A DNA stretch of 64,000 nt from Ancrocorticia populi (GCF_003123745.1 NZ_QETB01000001.1:868001-932000); one strand, 5' to 3'; positions 10,054-20,625 are shown, counted from the first letter of the stretch. Notes: a model not told the origin generated them from the sequence alone. Made by a program: numbers and translations.

Positions 10054-11090
10054 GCGTTCAGCGCCTTACGGAGTGCCTTTCTGGCGCGTGACGTTTCGCG
10101 AGGAGCGTCGATGCCCAGGAAGGCACCCGTATCCCAACGGATGCTCAGGCCTTCGCGCACGCCCGGATCACCGGCCGGGACCTCGCCGATCAGCGTGATC
10201 TCATGGCCGAACTGGGTGGAAAACACCTCGGAGGGCTCCACCCTCGGGGCGTCCAAGCCAAGGATCGCCGCGGTAACCCACTTGGCATCACTGAGCGCCT
10301 GAGTCCAGTGCCCGCCCGGGCGCCCGTCCAACTCCCCGCAGTCTCCGGCCGCGTATAGGCCCTCGATGACCTCGCCGGACACGTTCAAGGCCCGCCCGAA
10401 CTGGTCCGCCACGATGGCGCCCCTGCGCGAACGGGTGCCCCACTCCAAGAAATCCACATCGGGAAGCGCGCCGGTAGCCTGGACCACTGCATCCGCGGGC
10501 CCGCCCGGATACGGCTCGCCCAAATGAACGCGAACGCCGGCCTCTTCGCACCACTGGTTCCAGATATCGTCTACAGTCCCGTGGAACGTCCGGTTTAAGA
10601 AGTGCTCGCTTGCCTCCCACACGTCAACGCTGGCACCAATGGAACTGGCCGCGGAAGCCACCTCCATCCCGATCCAGCCAGCGCCAACAACGTGCACCGT
10701 GCTTCCGGGAGTGATGGACGTACGGAGGGCTTCGGCATCGTCGGCAAAATATAACGTCAGTGCCCCGGGAATGGAGCGAACGGGACGCGCCCCAGTAGCC
10801 ACGATCACGGCATCGACCGGCACATCGTCCACAAACCACGAACCGTCCCGGCGAACCTGCCCGGCGGTCCCACGCAGATCGACCCCAAGTTCGTCGAGAT
10901 CGCCGAGGCCGTCATCGGCGAGAGGATGGAGGTAGTCTCCGAAAAGTTCCTTGGAGAGCGGAGGACGATCGTAGGGGATGCCGGATTCGGCGCTCCACCC
11001 AATGATTTGGCCGGTAAATCCGCCGGCTCGCAGTTCGGCCGCGCAGCGCAGCCCGGCCAGTCCGATCCCAATGATTCCGATGGTTTGCAC
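10050..11090 (-). CDS. FAD/NAD(P)-dependent oxidoreductase, ferredoxin-reductase-like
   Basis: A 346-residue two-dinucleotide-binding flavoprotein. The N-terminal FAD fingerprint is GIGLAGLRCAAEL; PPLSKE around residue 46 is typical of putidaredoxin/rhodocoxin-type reductases; ATGARP and the second Rossmann motif VGAGWIGMEVAS follow; the FAD-ribityl motif is GLYAAGDCGE. It is shorter than the usual roughly 400 residues. No ferredoxin, rubredoxin or oxygenase gene is adjacent, so its electron partner is unknown. It starts with GTG and has no Shine-Dalgarno, but a TAGCAT hexamer lies 6 nt upstream, which suggests leaderless translation. Confidence 0.85.
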   Translation of the reverse strand: MQTIGIIGIGLAGLRCAAELRAGGFTGQIIGWSAESGIPYDRPPLSKELFGDYLHPLADDGLGDLDELGVDLRGTAGQVRRDGSWFVDDVPVDAVIVATGARPVRSIPGALTLYFADDAEALRTSITPGSTVHVVGAGWIGMEVASAASSIGASVDVWEASEHFLNRTFHGTVDDIWNQWCEEAGVRVHLGEPYPGGPADAVVQATGALPDVDFLEWGTRSRRGAIVADQFGRALNVSGEVIEGLYAAGDCGELDGRPGGHWTQALSDAKWVTAAILGLDAPRVEPSEVFSTQFGHEITLIGEVPAGDPGVREGLSIRWDTGAFLGIDAPRETSRARKALRKALNA

Positions 11091-11096
11091 TCCTAC

Positions 11097-11102
11097 ATGC
11101 TA
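11097..11102 (-). promoter_or_regulatory. -10 hexamer of the FAD reductase gene (leaderless)
   Basis: TAGCAT on the minus strand, followed by 6 nt and the GTG at 11090. This spacing would put the transcription start on or next to the start codon. The divergent gene's -10 overlaps it. Confidence 0.5.
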
Positions 11103-11106
11103 GCTT
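11101..11106 (+). promoter_or_regulatory. -10 hexamer of the DUF3017 gene (leaderless)
   Basis: TAGCTT, then 7 nt, then ATG at 11114. It overlaps the minus-strand -10 at 11097-11102 by two bases, so polymerase could probably occupy only one side at a time. Confidence 0.4.
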
Positions 11107-11113
11107 GGTGGTT

Positions 11114-11380
11114 ATGGAACGAGTACCCCGCGACGGAATCTATGTTGGCCTAGCAGTCTGGGTCCTCTTCATCACCGGCCTGACGTTCGCGATGTCCGCG
11201 GTGGTTTCGATGCGTGTGTTGGCCGGCTCCCTCGTGGTGTTCGGTTTGCTACGGGCGTTCCTGCCCTCGGGTGAGGTACCAGTGATTCGCTCGAAGGCGT
11301 TCGATGTTTCCACCTACCTGATTCTCGCACTAGCGTTGGCCTACTTTTCCAATTGGGCGGACGTTGCGCTGCGGGTGTGA
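11114..11380 (+). CDS. DUF3017 family small membrane protein
   Basis: An 88-residue protein with three hydrophobic segments (YVGLAVWVLFITGLTFAM, RVLAGSLVVFGLLRAFL, TYLILALALAYFS) and the central RAFLPSGEVPVIRSKAFDV that I associate with actinobacterial DUF3017. Its function is unknown. In other actinobacteria, as I recall, the family sits after folD; here folD is 28 kb away. The ATG at 11114 is preferred over the TTG and GTG codons at 11105-11110 because of the -10 hexamer 7 nt before it. Confidence 0.7.
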   Translation: MERVPRDGIYVGLAVWVLFITGLTFAMSAVVSMRVLAGSLVVFGLLRAFLPSGEVPVIRSKAFDVSTYLILALALAYFSNWADVALRV

Positions 11381-11412
11381 GCTGGGCTAAATCGCCCTAG
11401 GTTCTGCTCTAG

Positions 11413-11418
11413 TACAAT
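11413..11418 (+). promoter_or_regulatory. -10 hexamer of the CorC-type gene (leaderless)
   Basis: TACAAT followed by 6 nt and the GTG at 11425, with no Shine-Dalgarno in between. A -35 match is not obvious. Confidence 0.5.
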
Positions 11419-11424
11419 ATCGGC

Positions 11425-12735
11425 GTGGACCCGATCAACATCCTCTTTGTCCTCCTCTTTACGCTAATCGGCGGGATATTCGCCGCATCCGAAATGGCGT
11501 TTGTTTCCCTGCGTGAATCCCAGATCGATGAGATGGCCAAGAAGAGCAGGGCAGGGGAGGCAGTGGGGCGGCTCACCGCGGATTCCAATCGCTTCCTTTC
11601 CGCGGTGCAGATTGGCGTGACCGTTGCTGGATTCTTCTCCGCGTCCTTCGGAGCCGCCCAGATCGCGCCGGGCGTGGCGCCGGTGTTTGAGGAGCTGGGG
11701 ATGGCGGCATCGGCGGCCTCCACCACGGCCTTTGTGTTGGTAACCGTTGTGATCGCCTACATCTCCATCGTTTTCGGAGAGCTCGTGCCCAAACGCATCG
11801 CGATGCAGTCCGCCGAACGCCTTGCCCTCCTTGTTGTGTATCCACTTGCCGCCATCACGTTCCTGTTGAGACCTGTTATTTGGTTCCTCGGTGTGTCCGT
11901 GAATGTAGTTTTGCGGATTCTTGGGCGAGACCCCGCGGAGAAGCACGAGGTAATGGGGGCGGCAGAATTGCGCGCCTTCGTGGCCGGGCAAGAATCGATC
12001 GCGGCTCAAGAGCGGACCATGCTGGTGGATATTCTTTCCGCGCAAGACCGGTCCGTTCAGGAGATCATGACCCCGCGCACGGAGGTCGAATTCTTCTCCG
12101 CCGATACTCCCATTGAGGAGGCCCAGCGCGAGATTGCGAAGTTGGAACACTCCCGGTATCCGGTTCGGCAGGGTATTTCGGACGACGACGTTATTGGCTT
12201 CATCCACATCCGCGACCTTCTGGTGCCTGCCGCAGATGTGAAGCGGGTGGGCGATCTGGTGCGTCCCATCATCTTCTTTCCCACCGGTAAACCGGTGCTG
12301 GAAGCCCTCACTGAGCTTCGGAGTGCCCACGAGCATCTGGCCGTGATTGTTGACGAATACGGCGGAACCGACGGCATTATCACGCTCGAGGATGCCGTGG
12401 AGGAATTCGTTGGAGAAATCCGTGACGAATACGATCAGGAAGCCCCCAAGTTCATTAGGCGAGGGGACCACCGCGATGTGGACGGGCTAGCTGGGCGCGC
12501 CGAAGTGGTCAAGATCCTCGGGGTGGAGCTGCCGGACGGGCCCTTCGACACACTGGCTGGGTTCGTTGTTGACCTTCTTGGGAGGATGCCCGAGTTGGGC
12601 GACAGCGTGGAATGGGGCGGATTCCGGTTCACAGTGCGGTCCCTAAATGGGCGCCGGATCGAGTGGCTTGGCGTTGAGGATGTCCCGGAGGAAGGTGATG
12701 ACGTCGCGGTCGAAAAAACTGATCCGGGGAACTAA
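11425..12735 (+). CDS. CNNM / CBS / CorC-domain membrane protein (HlyC/CorC family)
   Basis: A 436-residue membrane protein, probably involved in Mg2+ or other divalent cation handling, as known for this family; the older label 'hemolysin' is not informative. Domains in order are a DUF21/CNNM transmembrane region (residues 1 to about 180, with FAASEMAFVSLRESQID and FGELVPKRIAM), two CBS domains (about 200-325, DVIGFIHIRDLL and VIVDEYGGTDGIITLEDAVEEFVGEI), and a C-terminal CorC_HlyC domain (about 345-420). The start is GTG with a probable leaderless promoter. The acidic tail GDDVAVEKTDPGN is variable in the family. Confidence 0.9.
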   Translation: MDPINILFVLLFTLIGGIFAASEMAFVSLRESQIDEMAKKSRAGEAVGRLTADSNRFLSAVQIGVTVAGFFSASFGAAQIAPGVAPVFEELGMAASAASTTAFVLVTVVIAYISIVFGELVPKRIAMQSAERLALLVVYPLAAITFLLRPVIWFLGVSVNVVLRILGRDPAEKHEVMGAAELRAFVAGQESIAAQERTMLVDILSAQDRSVQEIMTPRTEVEFFSADTPIEEAQREIAKLEHSRYPVRQGISDDDVIGFIHIRDLLVPAADVKRVGDLVRPIIFFPTGKPVLEALTELRSAHEHLAVIVDEYGGTDGIITLEDAVEEFVGEIRDEYDQEAPKFIRRGDHRDVDGLAGRAEVVKILGVELPDGPFDTLAGFVVDLLGRMPELGDSVEWGGFRFTVRSLNGRRIEWLGVEDVPEEGDDVAVEKTDPGN

Positions 12736-12825
12736 ATTCGCGGAAGTGCGCGCAAAATATCTTCACGTCGAGTAATCTTTCCTCTGTAGCTTGAGTCAAC
12801 GTACGTAAGTAGCAAGGAGATCGCG

Positions 12826-14043
12826 ATGGCGAAAATCAAGGTGAACGGCCCCGTTGTGGAGATCGACGGCGATGAGATGACCCGTATCATCTGGCAGGAC
12901 ATTCGGGAGAGGCTCATCCTTCCCTATCTGGACGTGGACCTGCGCTACTACGATCTATCCATTCAGAACCGTGATGCGACCGATGATCAGGTAACGATCG
13001 ACGCTGCGAACGCGATCAACGAACACAACGTGGGTGTGAAGTGTGCAACGATTACGCCGGACGAGGCTCGGGTGCAAGAGTTCGGGCTGAAGAAGATGTG
13101 GCGTTCGCCGAACGGGACCATCCGCAACATTCTGGGTGGTGTGGTGTTCCGCGAGCCCATCATCATGAACAACATTCCGCGCTTGGTGCCGGGCTGGACC
13201 AAGCCGATCGTCATCGGGCGTCACGCGCACGGCGATCAGTACAAGGCCACTGACTTCAAGGCGCCCGGCGCGGGTACCGTCACCATCACGTACACGCCGG
13301 AGGACGGCTCCGAGCCGATCGAAATGGAAGTGTGTCAGATTCCCGAGGCCGGCGGCGTTGTTATGGGTATGTACAACTTCAACGAGTCCATTCGTGACTT
13401 CGCGCGGGCTTCCTTTAACTACGGGCTGATGCGCCACTACCCGGTGTACCTTTCCACTAAGAACACGATTCTTAAGGCATACGACGGTGCGTTCAAGGAT
13501 CTGTTCCAAGAGGTATTTGATAACGAGTACAAGGAGAGGTTCGAGGAGGCCGGACTTACCTACGAGCACCGGCTCATTGACGATATGGTTGCGGCTTCCC
13601 TGAAGTGGGAGGGCGGATACGTGTGGGCCTGCAAGAACTATGACGGTGACGTTCAGTCCGATACGGTGGCTCAGGGATACGGTTCGCTCGGGCTCATGAA
13701 GTCCGTACTTATGTCACCCGACGGCAAGACCGTTGAGGCCGAGGCCGCGCACGGGACCGTGACACGCCACTACCGCCAGCACCAGCTTGGGAACCCGACC
13801 TCCACGAACCCGATCGCATCGATCTTTGCGTGGACTGGCGGCCTGCGCCACCGCGGCACTCTGGATAACACCCCGGAGGTTGTTGGCTTCGCAGATGCGC
13901 TTGAGGAAACCATCATCGATACCGTTCAGGGCGGCAAGATGACGAAGGATCTCGCACTGCTGGTTGGTCCCGATCAGGGATGGCAGACCACCGAAGAGTT
14001 CATGAACACGCTGGATGAATCCTTGAGTGCTCGGCTCAAGTAA
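12826..14043 (+). CDS. icd: NADP-dependent isocitrate dehydrogenase, homodimeric type
   Basis: Oxidises isocitrate to 2-oxoglutarate in the TCA cycle. The 405-residue length and motifs ([12 protein letters not shown] at the N-terminus, [12 protein letters not shown] for substrate binding, DDMVA with metal-binding aspartate, [12 protein letters not shown] for NADP binding) mark the eukaryotic-like homodimeric class, not the monomeric enzyme found in many other actinobacteria such as Corynebacterium. It has a strong AAGGAGA ribosome-binding site. Together with sucD and mdh in this window it covers several steps of the TCA cycle. Confidence 0.96.
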   Translation: MAKIKVNGPVVEIDGDEMTRIIWQDIRERLILPYLDVDLRYYDLSIQNRDATDDQVTIDAANAINEHNVGVKCATITPDEARVQEFGLKKMWRSPNGTIRNILGGVVFREPIIMNNIPRLVPGWTKPIVIGRHAHGDQYKATDFKAPGAGTVTITYTPEDGSEPIEMEVCQIPEAGGVVMGMYNFNESIRDFARASFNYGLMRHYPVYLSTKNTILKAYDGAFKDLFQEVFDNEYKERFEEAGLTYEHRLIDDMVAASLKWEGGYVWACKNYDGDVQSDTVAQGYGSLGLMKSVLMSPDGKTVEAEAAHGTVTRHYRQHQLGNPTSTNPIASIFAWTGGLRHRGTLDNTPEVVGFADALEETIIDTVQGGKMTKDLALLVGPDQGWQTTEEFMNTLDESLSARLK

Positions 14044-14141
14044 GTCCGTTCGTCTCAAATAGTCCCAAAAGCCCACGAGGATCCCAGTTCGTCCCGTAGC
14101 CTTGCCGTGCAGAGTCTTTCACCACCTTTGAGAGGGCACAA

Positions 14142-15428
14142 ATGTCGTGGCTTAAACGAGCTGGGATCCTACCGTGGGTACTCCTAGCGATTGTTCTTGG
14201 TATCCTGTGCGGACAGTTCTTCAACGATCCCATCGCGAAAATCTTCGTCACCTTTAATTCAGTTTTCTCGCAGCTACTCAACTTCTCAATCCCACTGATC
14301 ATCGTGGGTCTGGTTATTCCCGCGATCGCTGATCTAGGGCGCGGCGCGGGCAAGTGGCTGGGCATCACGGCTGGGATTGCTTACACCTCGACGGTTATCG
14401 GCGCGTTCCTGACGTACTTTACGTGCAAGGCCCTCTATCCTCACATCCTCAACGCTGGCGCTTTTGACAACGTTGAAGAAGCATCGGACGGGTTGGAACC
14501 GTACTTCACCATAGAGATTCCGGCCGTTTTCGATGTGATGACGGCCTTAATTCTTTCCTTTGTTGTGGGGATCGGGATCGCCTTGGTTCCCAAGGGTGTC
14601 ATGCGGAAGGGCTTCATCGAGTTCCGGGAAATTATCACCGGCTTGATCGAGAAGGTCATCATCCCGCTGCTGCCGCTGCACATCTTCGGAATCTTCCTGA
14701 ATCTCACGATGACGGGCGAAGTAGTTGAGATCATCTCCGTTCTGCTCAAGGTTGTTGTCCTTGTGATCGCCCTAGAAGTTGTCATTCTGCTTCTGCAGTT
14801 CGGCGCTGCAGGAGCGGTTGCTGGCCGCAATCCTTTCAAGGCACTGTGGACAATGCTGCCCGCCTACATGACGGCACTGGGAACTTCATCCTCCGCGGCC
14901 ACAATTCCGGTGACGCTGCGTCAAACCCTGAAGAATGGTGTATCGCATCCCGTTGCGAGTTTTGTTGTGCCGCTGTGTGCCACCATCCACCTTTCGGGTT
15001 CGGCCTCGAAGATCACCGCGTTCTCTTTGGCCATCATCACGGTGAACAGCCTGCCCGTGAGCACCGCGCAGCTCATCGGCTTCATGTTTATGCTGGGCAT
15101 CATCATGATTGCGGCGCCGGGTGTTCCAGGCGGTGCCATTATGGCGGCCGTGGGCCTCCTCCAAAGCATGCTCGGCTTTGGGGACGCGGATGTGGCCCTG
15201 ATGATTGCTACTTATATTGCTCTGGATTCCTTCGGCACCGCCACCAATGTGACCGGTGATGGCGCTATCGCTTTGGCCGTTGATCGCTTTGCGAAGAAGG
15301 AACTCGAGGAGAATCACCGGCAAGACGCCGAGGAGTTTGAACCGGAGTCATACCTCGAAGAGGTCAGGGCTGGAGGTTCGCCAGCTAAGGCTGGGAATGC
15401 TGAGGCCGAGTCCGGGAGCCAAAGCTAG
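14142..15428 (+). CDS. Dicarboxylate/amino acid:cation symporter (DAACS family)
   Basis: A 428-residue secondary transporter for glutamate, aspartate, serine or C4-dicarboxylates driven by Na+ or H+. Visible features are the early transmembrane segments, the serine-rich re-entrant loop TALGTSSSAATIPVTL, the helix that follows with VVPLCATIHLSG, and the second hairpin AAPGVPGGAIMAA. The substrate cannot be read with confidence; the sequence resembles SstT/GltP relatives. The hydrophilic tail from about residue 385 is poorly conserved. SD is GAGAGGG. The neighbouring icd suggests, but does not show, a TCA-intermediate link. Confidence 0.88.
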   Translation: MSWLKRAGILPWVLLAIVLGILCGQFFNDPIAKIFVTFNSVFSQLLNFSIPLIIVGLVIPAIADLGRGAGKWLGITAGIAYTSTVIGAFLTYFTCKALYPHILNAGAFDNVEEASDGLEPYFTIEIPAVFDVMTALILSFVVGIGIALVPKGVMRKGFIEFREIITGLIEKVIIPLLPLHIFGIFLNLTMTGEVVEIISVLLKVVVLVIALEVVILLLQFGAAGAVAGRNPFKALWTMLPAYMTALGTSSSAATIPVTLRQTLKNGVSHPVASFVVPLCATIHLSGSASKITAFSLAIITVNSLPVSTAQLIGFMFMLGIIMIAAPGVPGGAIMAAVGLLQSMLGFGDADVALMIATYIALDSFGTATNVTGDGAIALAVDRFAKKELEENHRQDAEEFEPESYLEEVRAGGSPAKAGNAEAESGSQS

Positions 15429-15465
15429 GTCTGGCAGTGCGGGCAGTCGCGCCGAATGTGGCTAG

Positions 15466-17748
15466 CTAGCTTTCGAGAGTGAAGTCCGTGAGGTGCTTGG
15501 CGTAGCCGGGGTCTGCCACGGTGTAGAGGACCTCGGTGAGCTGGGCCCACCACGGATCGTAGGGAAGGCGAGTATCCATATCAATCTGCTCATCCATATG
15601 GGTGATGGGATAGATACGGGTCTCGCCTTCTTCCATACCCACATAGGAACTCTTCACCTTGCCCGTGCTGAATTGGCGGGCAAGCTCATCGATGGCCGCC
15701 GCTGTGAGCTGGAGAGCGAGGGTGCGATCGAATGGTGACGGATTCCCGCCCTGCTGCATGTGGCCAAGGATCGCGGGGCGGACGTCAAAGATGCCGTCCC
15801 CCTCGGCAGCGAACACTTTGGTCATGAGGTCAGTGGTGTAATACGGCGAGGCCTCTTCGTTACGCACCACAAGGTAGAGGTTGCGGCCCCCTTGGAAGCT
15901 GGAGACCATACGCTTGGCCTCCTCAGAGAGCTGCTCTAACGTGATACCGGTTTCGCTGAGGTACACCTGCTCAGCGCCACTGGAGATTCCGCCCATGAGT
16001 GCGAGATAGCCGCAGCGCCTGCCCATCGTCTCGGCCACGAAACAGCGGCGTGAGGCCGATGCAGATTGCTTGATCCGATCCAGAACTTCCGTGATGTTGT
16101 TCAGTGCCGTGTCCGCGCCTATCGAGAGCTCGGAGCCCGGCAGGTTATTGTCTATCGACGCAGGTACGCAGATAAACGGGATGTTGAACGCGGGGTAGCG
16201 GCCGCGTTCCTTGACGATGTTCCACGCTGCTTCGTACCCTGCAAATCCGCCAAGGATTAGGACGGCATCGATCTCATTGGTTTCTAGCACCTTGCTGAGG
16301 GTGTAGTACTGATCGATCGAAGGGGCAGTGCGGCGGGTGCCCAGTTCGGCGCCGCCAGATCCTGCCCAATCGTCAACGTCTGCCCATGTGAGAGTCCGGA
16401 TGTTTCCTTCGATCAACCCGGGGAAGCCACCTTCCACGCCCAGCATTGTGAAACCCCGGTCCTCCCCAAGGCGAACCGCCGCGCGAGCTGCAGTGTTCAT
16501 GCCCGGAGCGAGGCCGCCGGCGTGGAGTATGGCAACGCGGGGTGCACGGCCGAGCGCGGGGCTTGGCGTTTGCGGTAGGTGCACAGGGGAGGAAAGCGTT
16601 GCGAAGGAATTGATCATGGAGCTATAGCTGGCCCCGCGCGATGCCACGGCCCGTTCGTAATTCCCGTCCGCCAGATGGGAGGCGATGGCTCGCGTGTTTG
16701 CCACAGCCTCCATCATGGGGATGGCCGTGACGCGGTTGTGCTTAGTGGCGAGGATATGGGATTCGTGTGTCTCATCGGCGCGCAGCACGTCTAGGGCGGC
16801 CGAATAGCCGAGGAGTGTAGACATCCACCTGTCGTAAGCCGATGGTGTGCCGCCTCGTTGAACGTGCCCAAGGGCCGTCACCCGGACGTCTTCTCCCAGG
16901 GTATCGGCTAGAACATCGCGAATATCTGTGGCGTGGATCGCCTGGCCGTGGCGATCCTTGGCGCCTTCGGCCACCACGATAATGGAGTCACGCCGCCCGG
17001 CCGCCCGGCCCGCACGCACCTTCTGGCACAGTGCATCCTGCCATCCATCGTCAGGCGGCATCTCAGGGATAAAGACCTCATCGCAGCCACCGGCCATGGC
17101 GCTCATTAACGCGAGGTAGCCGCAGTTCCGCCCCATCACTTCCATGACGAACGTGCGTTGATGAGATGCGGCCGTGGAGGAGATGGCATCGATGGCTTCG
17201 AGGATCCGGTGGAGCGCGCTGTCGGCGCCCACCGTCATATCGGATCCCACCAGATCGTTATCGATCGATCCCACAACGCCAGCTAGGTGAGCAGTGTGGT
17301 GGGTGGCAGCCGTTTCGGAATCGATCTCCCCGGCTTCTAGCAGCTCATCTACCAGCGTGGGCCACTCGGCGCGAAGGGCGTCTGCCCCCGTGAGAGTGCC
17401 GTCCCCGCCGATGGCGATGATCCGATCGATCCCAAGCTGGACAAGATTCTTGACTGCCTGACGGCGCCCCGAGCGCTCGCGGAACTCCGCGCATCTGGCC
17501 GTGCCAATCGTAGTTCCACCCAGATTGAGGATTCCCGATACGTCGGACCAGTGCATCTCGCGGATGAGATCGCCGCCCTCAACGGCGCCTCGCCATCCCT
17601 CGTGAACTCCGTAGGGAACGGCCCCTTCGTGGATCGCAGTGCGAACAACAGCGCGCACCACGGCGTTCATTCCCTGAGCGTCACCGCCGGACGTTAGTAC
17701 TGCAATCTTGGGGTGCTTGGAGCCATTGGTGAGGCCGGAGTTGTCCAT
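15466..17748 (-). CDS. pfk: 6-phosphofructokinase, tandem-duplicated eukaryotic-type
   Basis: A 760-residue protein made of two PFK-A folds, about twice the bacterial length. The N-terminal half has an intact active site: GGDAQGMN (21-28), GGDGT (114-118), SIDND with D163 and D165, and MGR (205-207). The C-terminal half keeps the fold but the equivalents are changed: GGLAPGMN (411-418), GGFAG (500-504), SIDNN (531-535), so it is probably an allosteric half, as in fungal and animal PFK. The N-terminal half reads closer to animal PFK than to E. coli PfkA (GGDAQGMNA, VHEGW-G-V-GGD, the IG-ARC--FRER-GR pattern). It is divergent from pgi, its pathway neighbour. The start is ATG with a -10 six nt upstream. 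Confidence 0.9.
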   Translation of the reverse strand: MDNSGLTNGSKHPKIAVLTSGGDAQGMNAVVRAVVRTAIHEGAVPYGVHEGWRGAVEGGDLIREMHWSDVSGILNLGGTTIGTARCAEFRERSGRRQAVKNLVQLGIDRIIAIGGDGTLTGADALRAEWPTLVDELLEAGEIDSETAATHHTAHLAGVVGSIDNDLVGSDMTVGADSALHRILEAIDAISSTAASHQRTFVMEVMGRNCGYLALMSAMAGGCDEVFIPEMPPDDGWQDALCQKVRAGRAAGRRDSIIVVAEGAKDRHGQAIHATDIRDVLADTLGEDVRVTALGHVQRGGTPSAYDRWMSTLLGYSAALDVLRADETHESHILATKHNRVTAIPMMEAVANTRAIASHLADGNYERAVASRGASYSSMINSFATLSSPVHLPQTPSPALGRAPRVAILHAGGLAPGMNTAARAAVRLGEDRGFTMLGVEGGFPGLIEGNIRTLTWADVDDWAGSGGAELGTRRTAPSIDQYYTLSKVLETNEIDAVLILGGFAGYEAAWNIVKERGRYPAFNIPFICVPASIDNNLPGSELSIGADTALNNITEVLDRIKQSASASRRCFVAETMGRRCGYLALMGGISSGAEQVYLSETGITLEQLSEEAKRMVSSFQGGRNLYLVVRNEEASPYYTTDLMTKVFAAEGDGIFDVRPAILGHMQQGGNPSPFDRTLALQLTAAAIDELARQFSTGKVKSSYVGMEEGETRIYPITHMDEQIDMDTRLPYDPWWAQLTEVLYTVADPGYAKHLTDFTLES

Positions 17749-17754
17749 GGGTTC

Positions 17755-17760
17755 ATCTTA
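17755..17760 (-). promoter_or_regulatory. -10 hexamer of pfk (leaderless)
   Basis: TAAGAT on the minus strand, 6 nt before the ATG at 17748, with no Shine-Dalgarno. The divergent pgi promoter has the same hexamer at 17794-17799. Confidence 0.45.
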
Positions 17761-17793
17761 GCGGGCGCGGCGGTCACGATAGGTGGGAGAGTG

Positions 17794-17799
17794 TAAGAT
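17794..17799 (+). promoter_or_regulatory. -10 hexamer of pgi
   Basis: TAAGAT with CGGTCA 17 bp upstream as a weak -35. This promoter gives a leader of about 28 nt that carries a GGAGGA ribosome-binding site. Confidence 0.4.
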
Positions 17800-17832
17800 G
17801 GTGCACAGATTGTTCGCTGACATGGAGGAATC

Positions 17833-19476
17833 ATGACAACTGATCCCACAAGCACCTCCGCTTGGAGCAAGCTGCAGGGTCTTACAGAGAATTTCGAGCC
17901 GGATTTTCGGAAGCGTTTTGCGGAGGATCCGCAGCGGGCCGATCGCTATACGCTATCCGCGGGGGATCTGTACGTGGACCTCTCGAAGAACTTCGTGGAT
18001 GAGGACATCTTGGACTGGCTCGTCCAGCTTTCCGAAGAAGTGGGGCTGGCAGAGCGCCGCGCAGCGATGTTCGCGGGCGAGCACATCAACGTGACCGAGG
18101 ATCGGGCGGTCCTGCACACGGCCCTGCGGCGTCCAGCCACTGACACGCTGGTTGTGGACGGCCAAGATGTCATCAAAGACGTCCACGAGGTTTTAGATCG
18201 CATCTACGCTTTTGCGAACAAGGTCCGCTCGGGTGAGTGGACCGGTGTCACTGGCAAGAAGATCGAAACTGTTGTGAACATTGGCATTGGCGGTTCGGAC
18301 CTAGGGCCCGTCATGGCATATGAGGCGCTGAAGCCTTACGTGGATCTTGAGGCCCGATTCATCTCGAACATCGATCCCACGGATGTGGGGGAAACCCTCA
18401 AGGGAGTGGATCCCGAAACCGTCCTGTTTATCGTGGCGTCCAAGACTTTCACCACGCTGGAAACCCTGACGAATGCGAAAGCATGCCGCAGTTGGCTCCT
18501 GAACGGCCTCGAGGATCGCGGCATTTCTGCCGACGGCGCGGTGTCCAAGCACTTCATCGCCGTCTCCACAAACCTAGAGAAAGTGGCCGAATTCGGTATC
18601 GATCCGGACAACGCCTTCGGTTTCTGGAATTGGGTTGGTGGACGTTACTCGGTGGATTCCGCCGTAGGGACGGCCCTCGTCTTGGCAATCGGGCCGGAAC
18701 GTTTCACGGAGTTCCTCGAAGGATTCCACGCGATGGATCAGCACTTCCTTGATGCTCCAGCGCGCGAGAACGTGCCGCTCCTCATGGGGCTGCTCAACGT
18801 TCTATACGTGAACTTCTTCGGGGCTGGCTCGCACGCAGTGCTGCCGTACTCTCAGTACCTCCACCGGTTCCCCGCCTACCTTCAGCAGCTCACCATGGAA
18901 TCCAACGGCAAGTCTGTGCGCTGGGACGGTAGCCCCGTCACTACGAAGACGGGCGAAGTATTCTGGGGCGAACCAGGCACCAACGGCCAGCACGCCTTCT
19001 ATCAGCTCATTCATCAGGGCACTCAGCTGATCCCCGCGGATTTCGTAGCATTCGCTAACCCGGAGTTTCCTCTGACTGATGGCGATACGGACCAGCACGA
19101 GCTCTTCCTCGGTAACTTTTTCGCGCAGACCAAGGCGCTAGCACTGGGCAAGACCGCGGAAGAGGTTCGGGCCGAAGGTACGCCTGAGGCCATCGTATCC
19201 GCGCGCGTATTCGCAGGTAACAAGCCCACCACATCGATCATGGCACCCGATCTGACTCCATCGGTGCTGGGTCAGCTCATCGCCCTCTATGAACACATTA
19301 CTTTCGTTCAGGGCATTGTGTGGGGTATCGATTCGTTCGATCAGTGGGGCGTGGAACTCGGCAAGCAGATGGCTAATGATCTCGGGCCGGCGATCGCGGG
19401 CGATCCCGCCGCGTTGGCGGCTCAGGACCCCTCCACAAAGGGCCTTATTGCCTACTACAGGGCTAATAGGCGCTAG
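17833..19476 (+). CDS. pgi: Glucose-6-phosphate isomerase
   Basis: Interconverts glucose-6-P and fructose-6-P. The 547-residue length is that of the long bacterial/eukaryotic form. Conserved blocks are [52 protein letters not shown] (PGI signature 1 region), [11 protein letters not shown] and [15 protein letters not shown] (signature 2 with catalytic Lys). It follows a GGAGGA ribosome-binding site and is transcribed away from pfk across an 84-bp shared promoter region, so the two glycolytic steps can be co-regulated. Confidence 0.97.
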   Translation: MTTDPTSTSAWSKLQGLTENFEPDFRKRFAEDPQRADRYTLSAGDLYVDLSKNFVDEDILDWLVQLSEEVGLAERRAAMFAGEHINVTEDRAVLHTALRRPATDTLVVDGQDVIKDVHEVLDRIYAFANKVRSGEWTGVTGKKIETVVNIGIGGSDLGPVMAYEALKPYVDLEARFISNIDPTDVGETLKGVDPETVLFIVASKTFTTLETLTNAKACRSWLLNGLEDRGISADGAVSKHFIAVSTNLEKVAEFGIDPDNAFGFWNWVGGRYSVDSAVGTALVLAIGPERFTEFLEGFHAMDQHFLDAPARENVPLLMGLLNVLYVNFFGAGSHAVLPYSQYLHRFPAYLQQLTMESNGKSVRWDGSPVTTKTGEVFWGEPGTNGQHAFYQLIHQGTQLIPADFVAFANPEFPLTDGDTDQHELFLGNFFAQTKALALGKTAEEVRAEGTPEAIVSARVFAGNKPTTSIMAPDLTPSVLGQLIALYEHITFVQGIVWGIDSFDQWGVELGKQMANDLGPAIAGDPAALAAQDPSTKGLIAYYRANRR

Positions 19477-19482
19477 ACAATT

Positions 19483-19497
19483 AGGCCCTATGGGCCT
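19483..19497 (+). terminator. Possible weak terminator after pgi
   Basis: AGGCCC-TAT-GGGCCT forms a 6-bp hairpin 6 nt after the pgi stop. No T-run follows, so it may only attenuate. Confidence 0.3.
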
Positions 19498-19572
19498 GCT
19501 CAGGTGCGCTCTGCACCACTAAGCTGTAACCCGTGGGCACAACGTTGCTCAACCTCGACTCGAAGGAGCTAA

Positions 19573-20568
<996 letters not shown>

Positions 20569-20580
20569 TTCTGTAGTTGA

Positions 20581-20625
20581 GAGAACCGGGTGTGCCACTT
20601 GGGTGGTGCGCCCGGTTCTTCTATT
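20581..20625 (+). terminator. Rho-independent terminator after mdh
   Basis: GAACCGGG at 20583-20590 pairs with CCCGGTTC at 20611-20618, with extra inner pairs, and is followed by TTCTATTTTT. This is the clearest classical terminator in the first half of the window. Confidence 0.85.

Noticed and set aside
12178-12192. GACGACGACG in the CorC-type gene as another dispersed-repeat copy
   Set aside because: It encodes conserved-looking residues before the VIGFIHIRD strand and lacks the AGCC and TTGACGCAAA parts.
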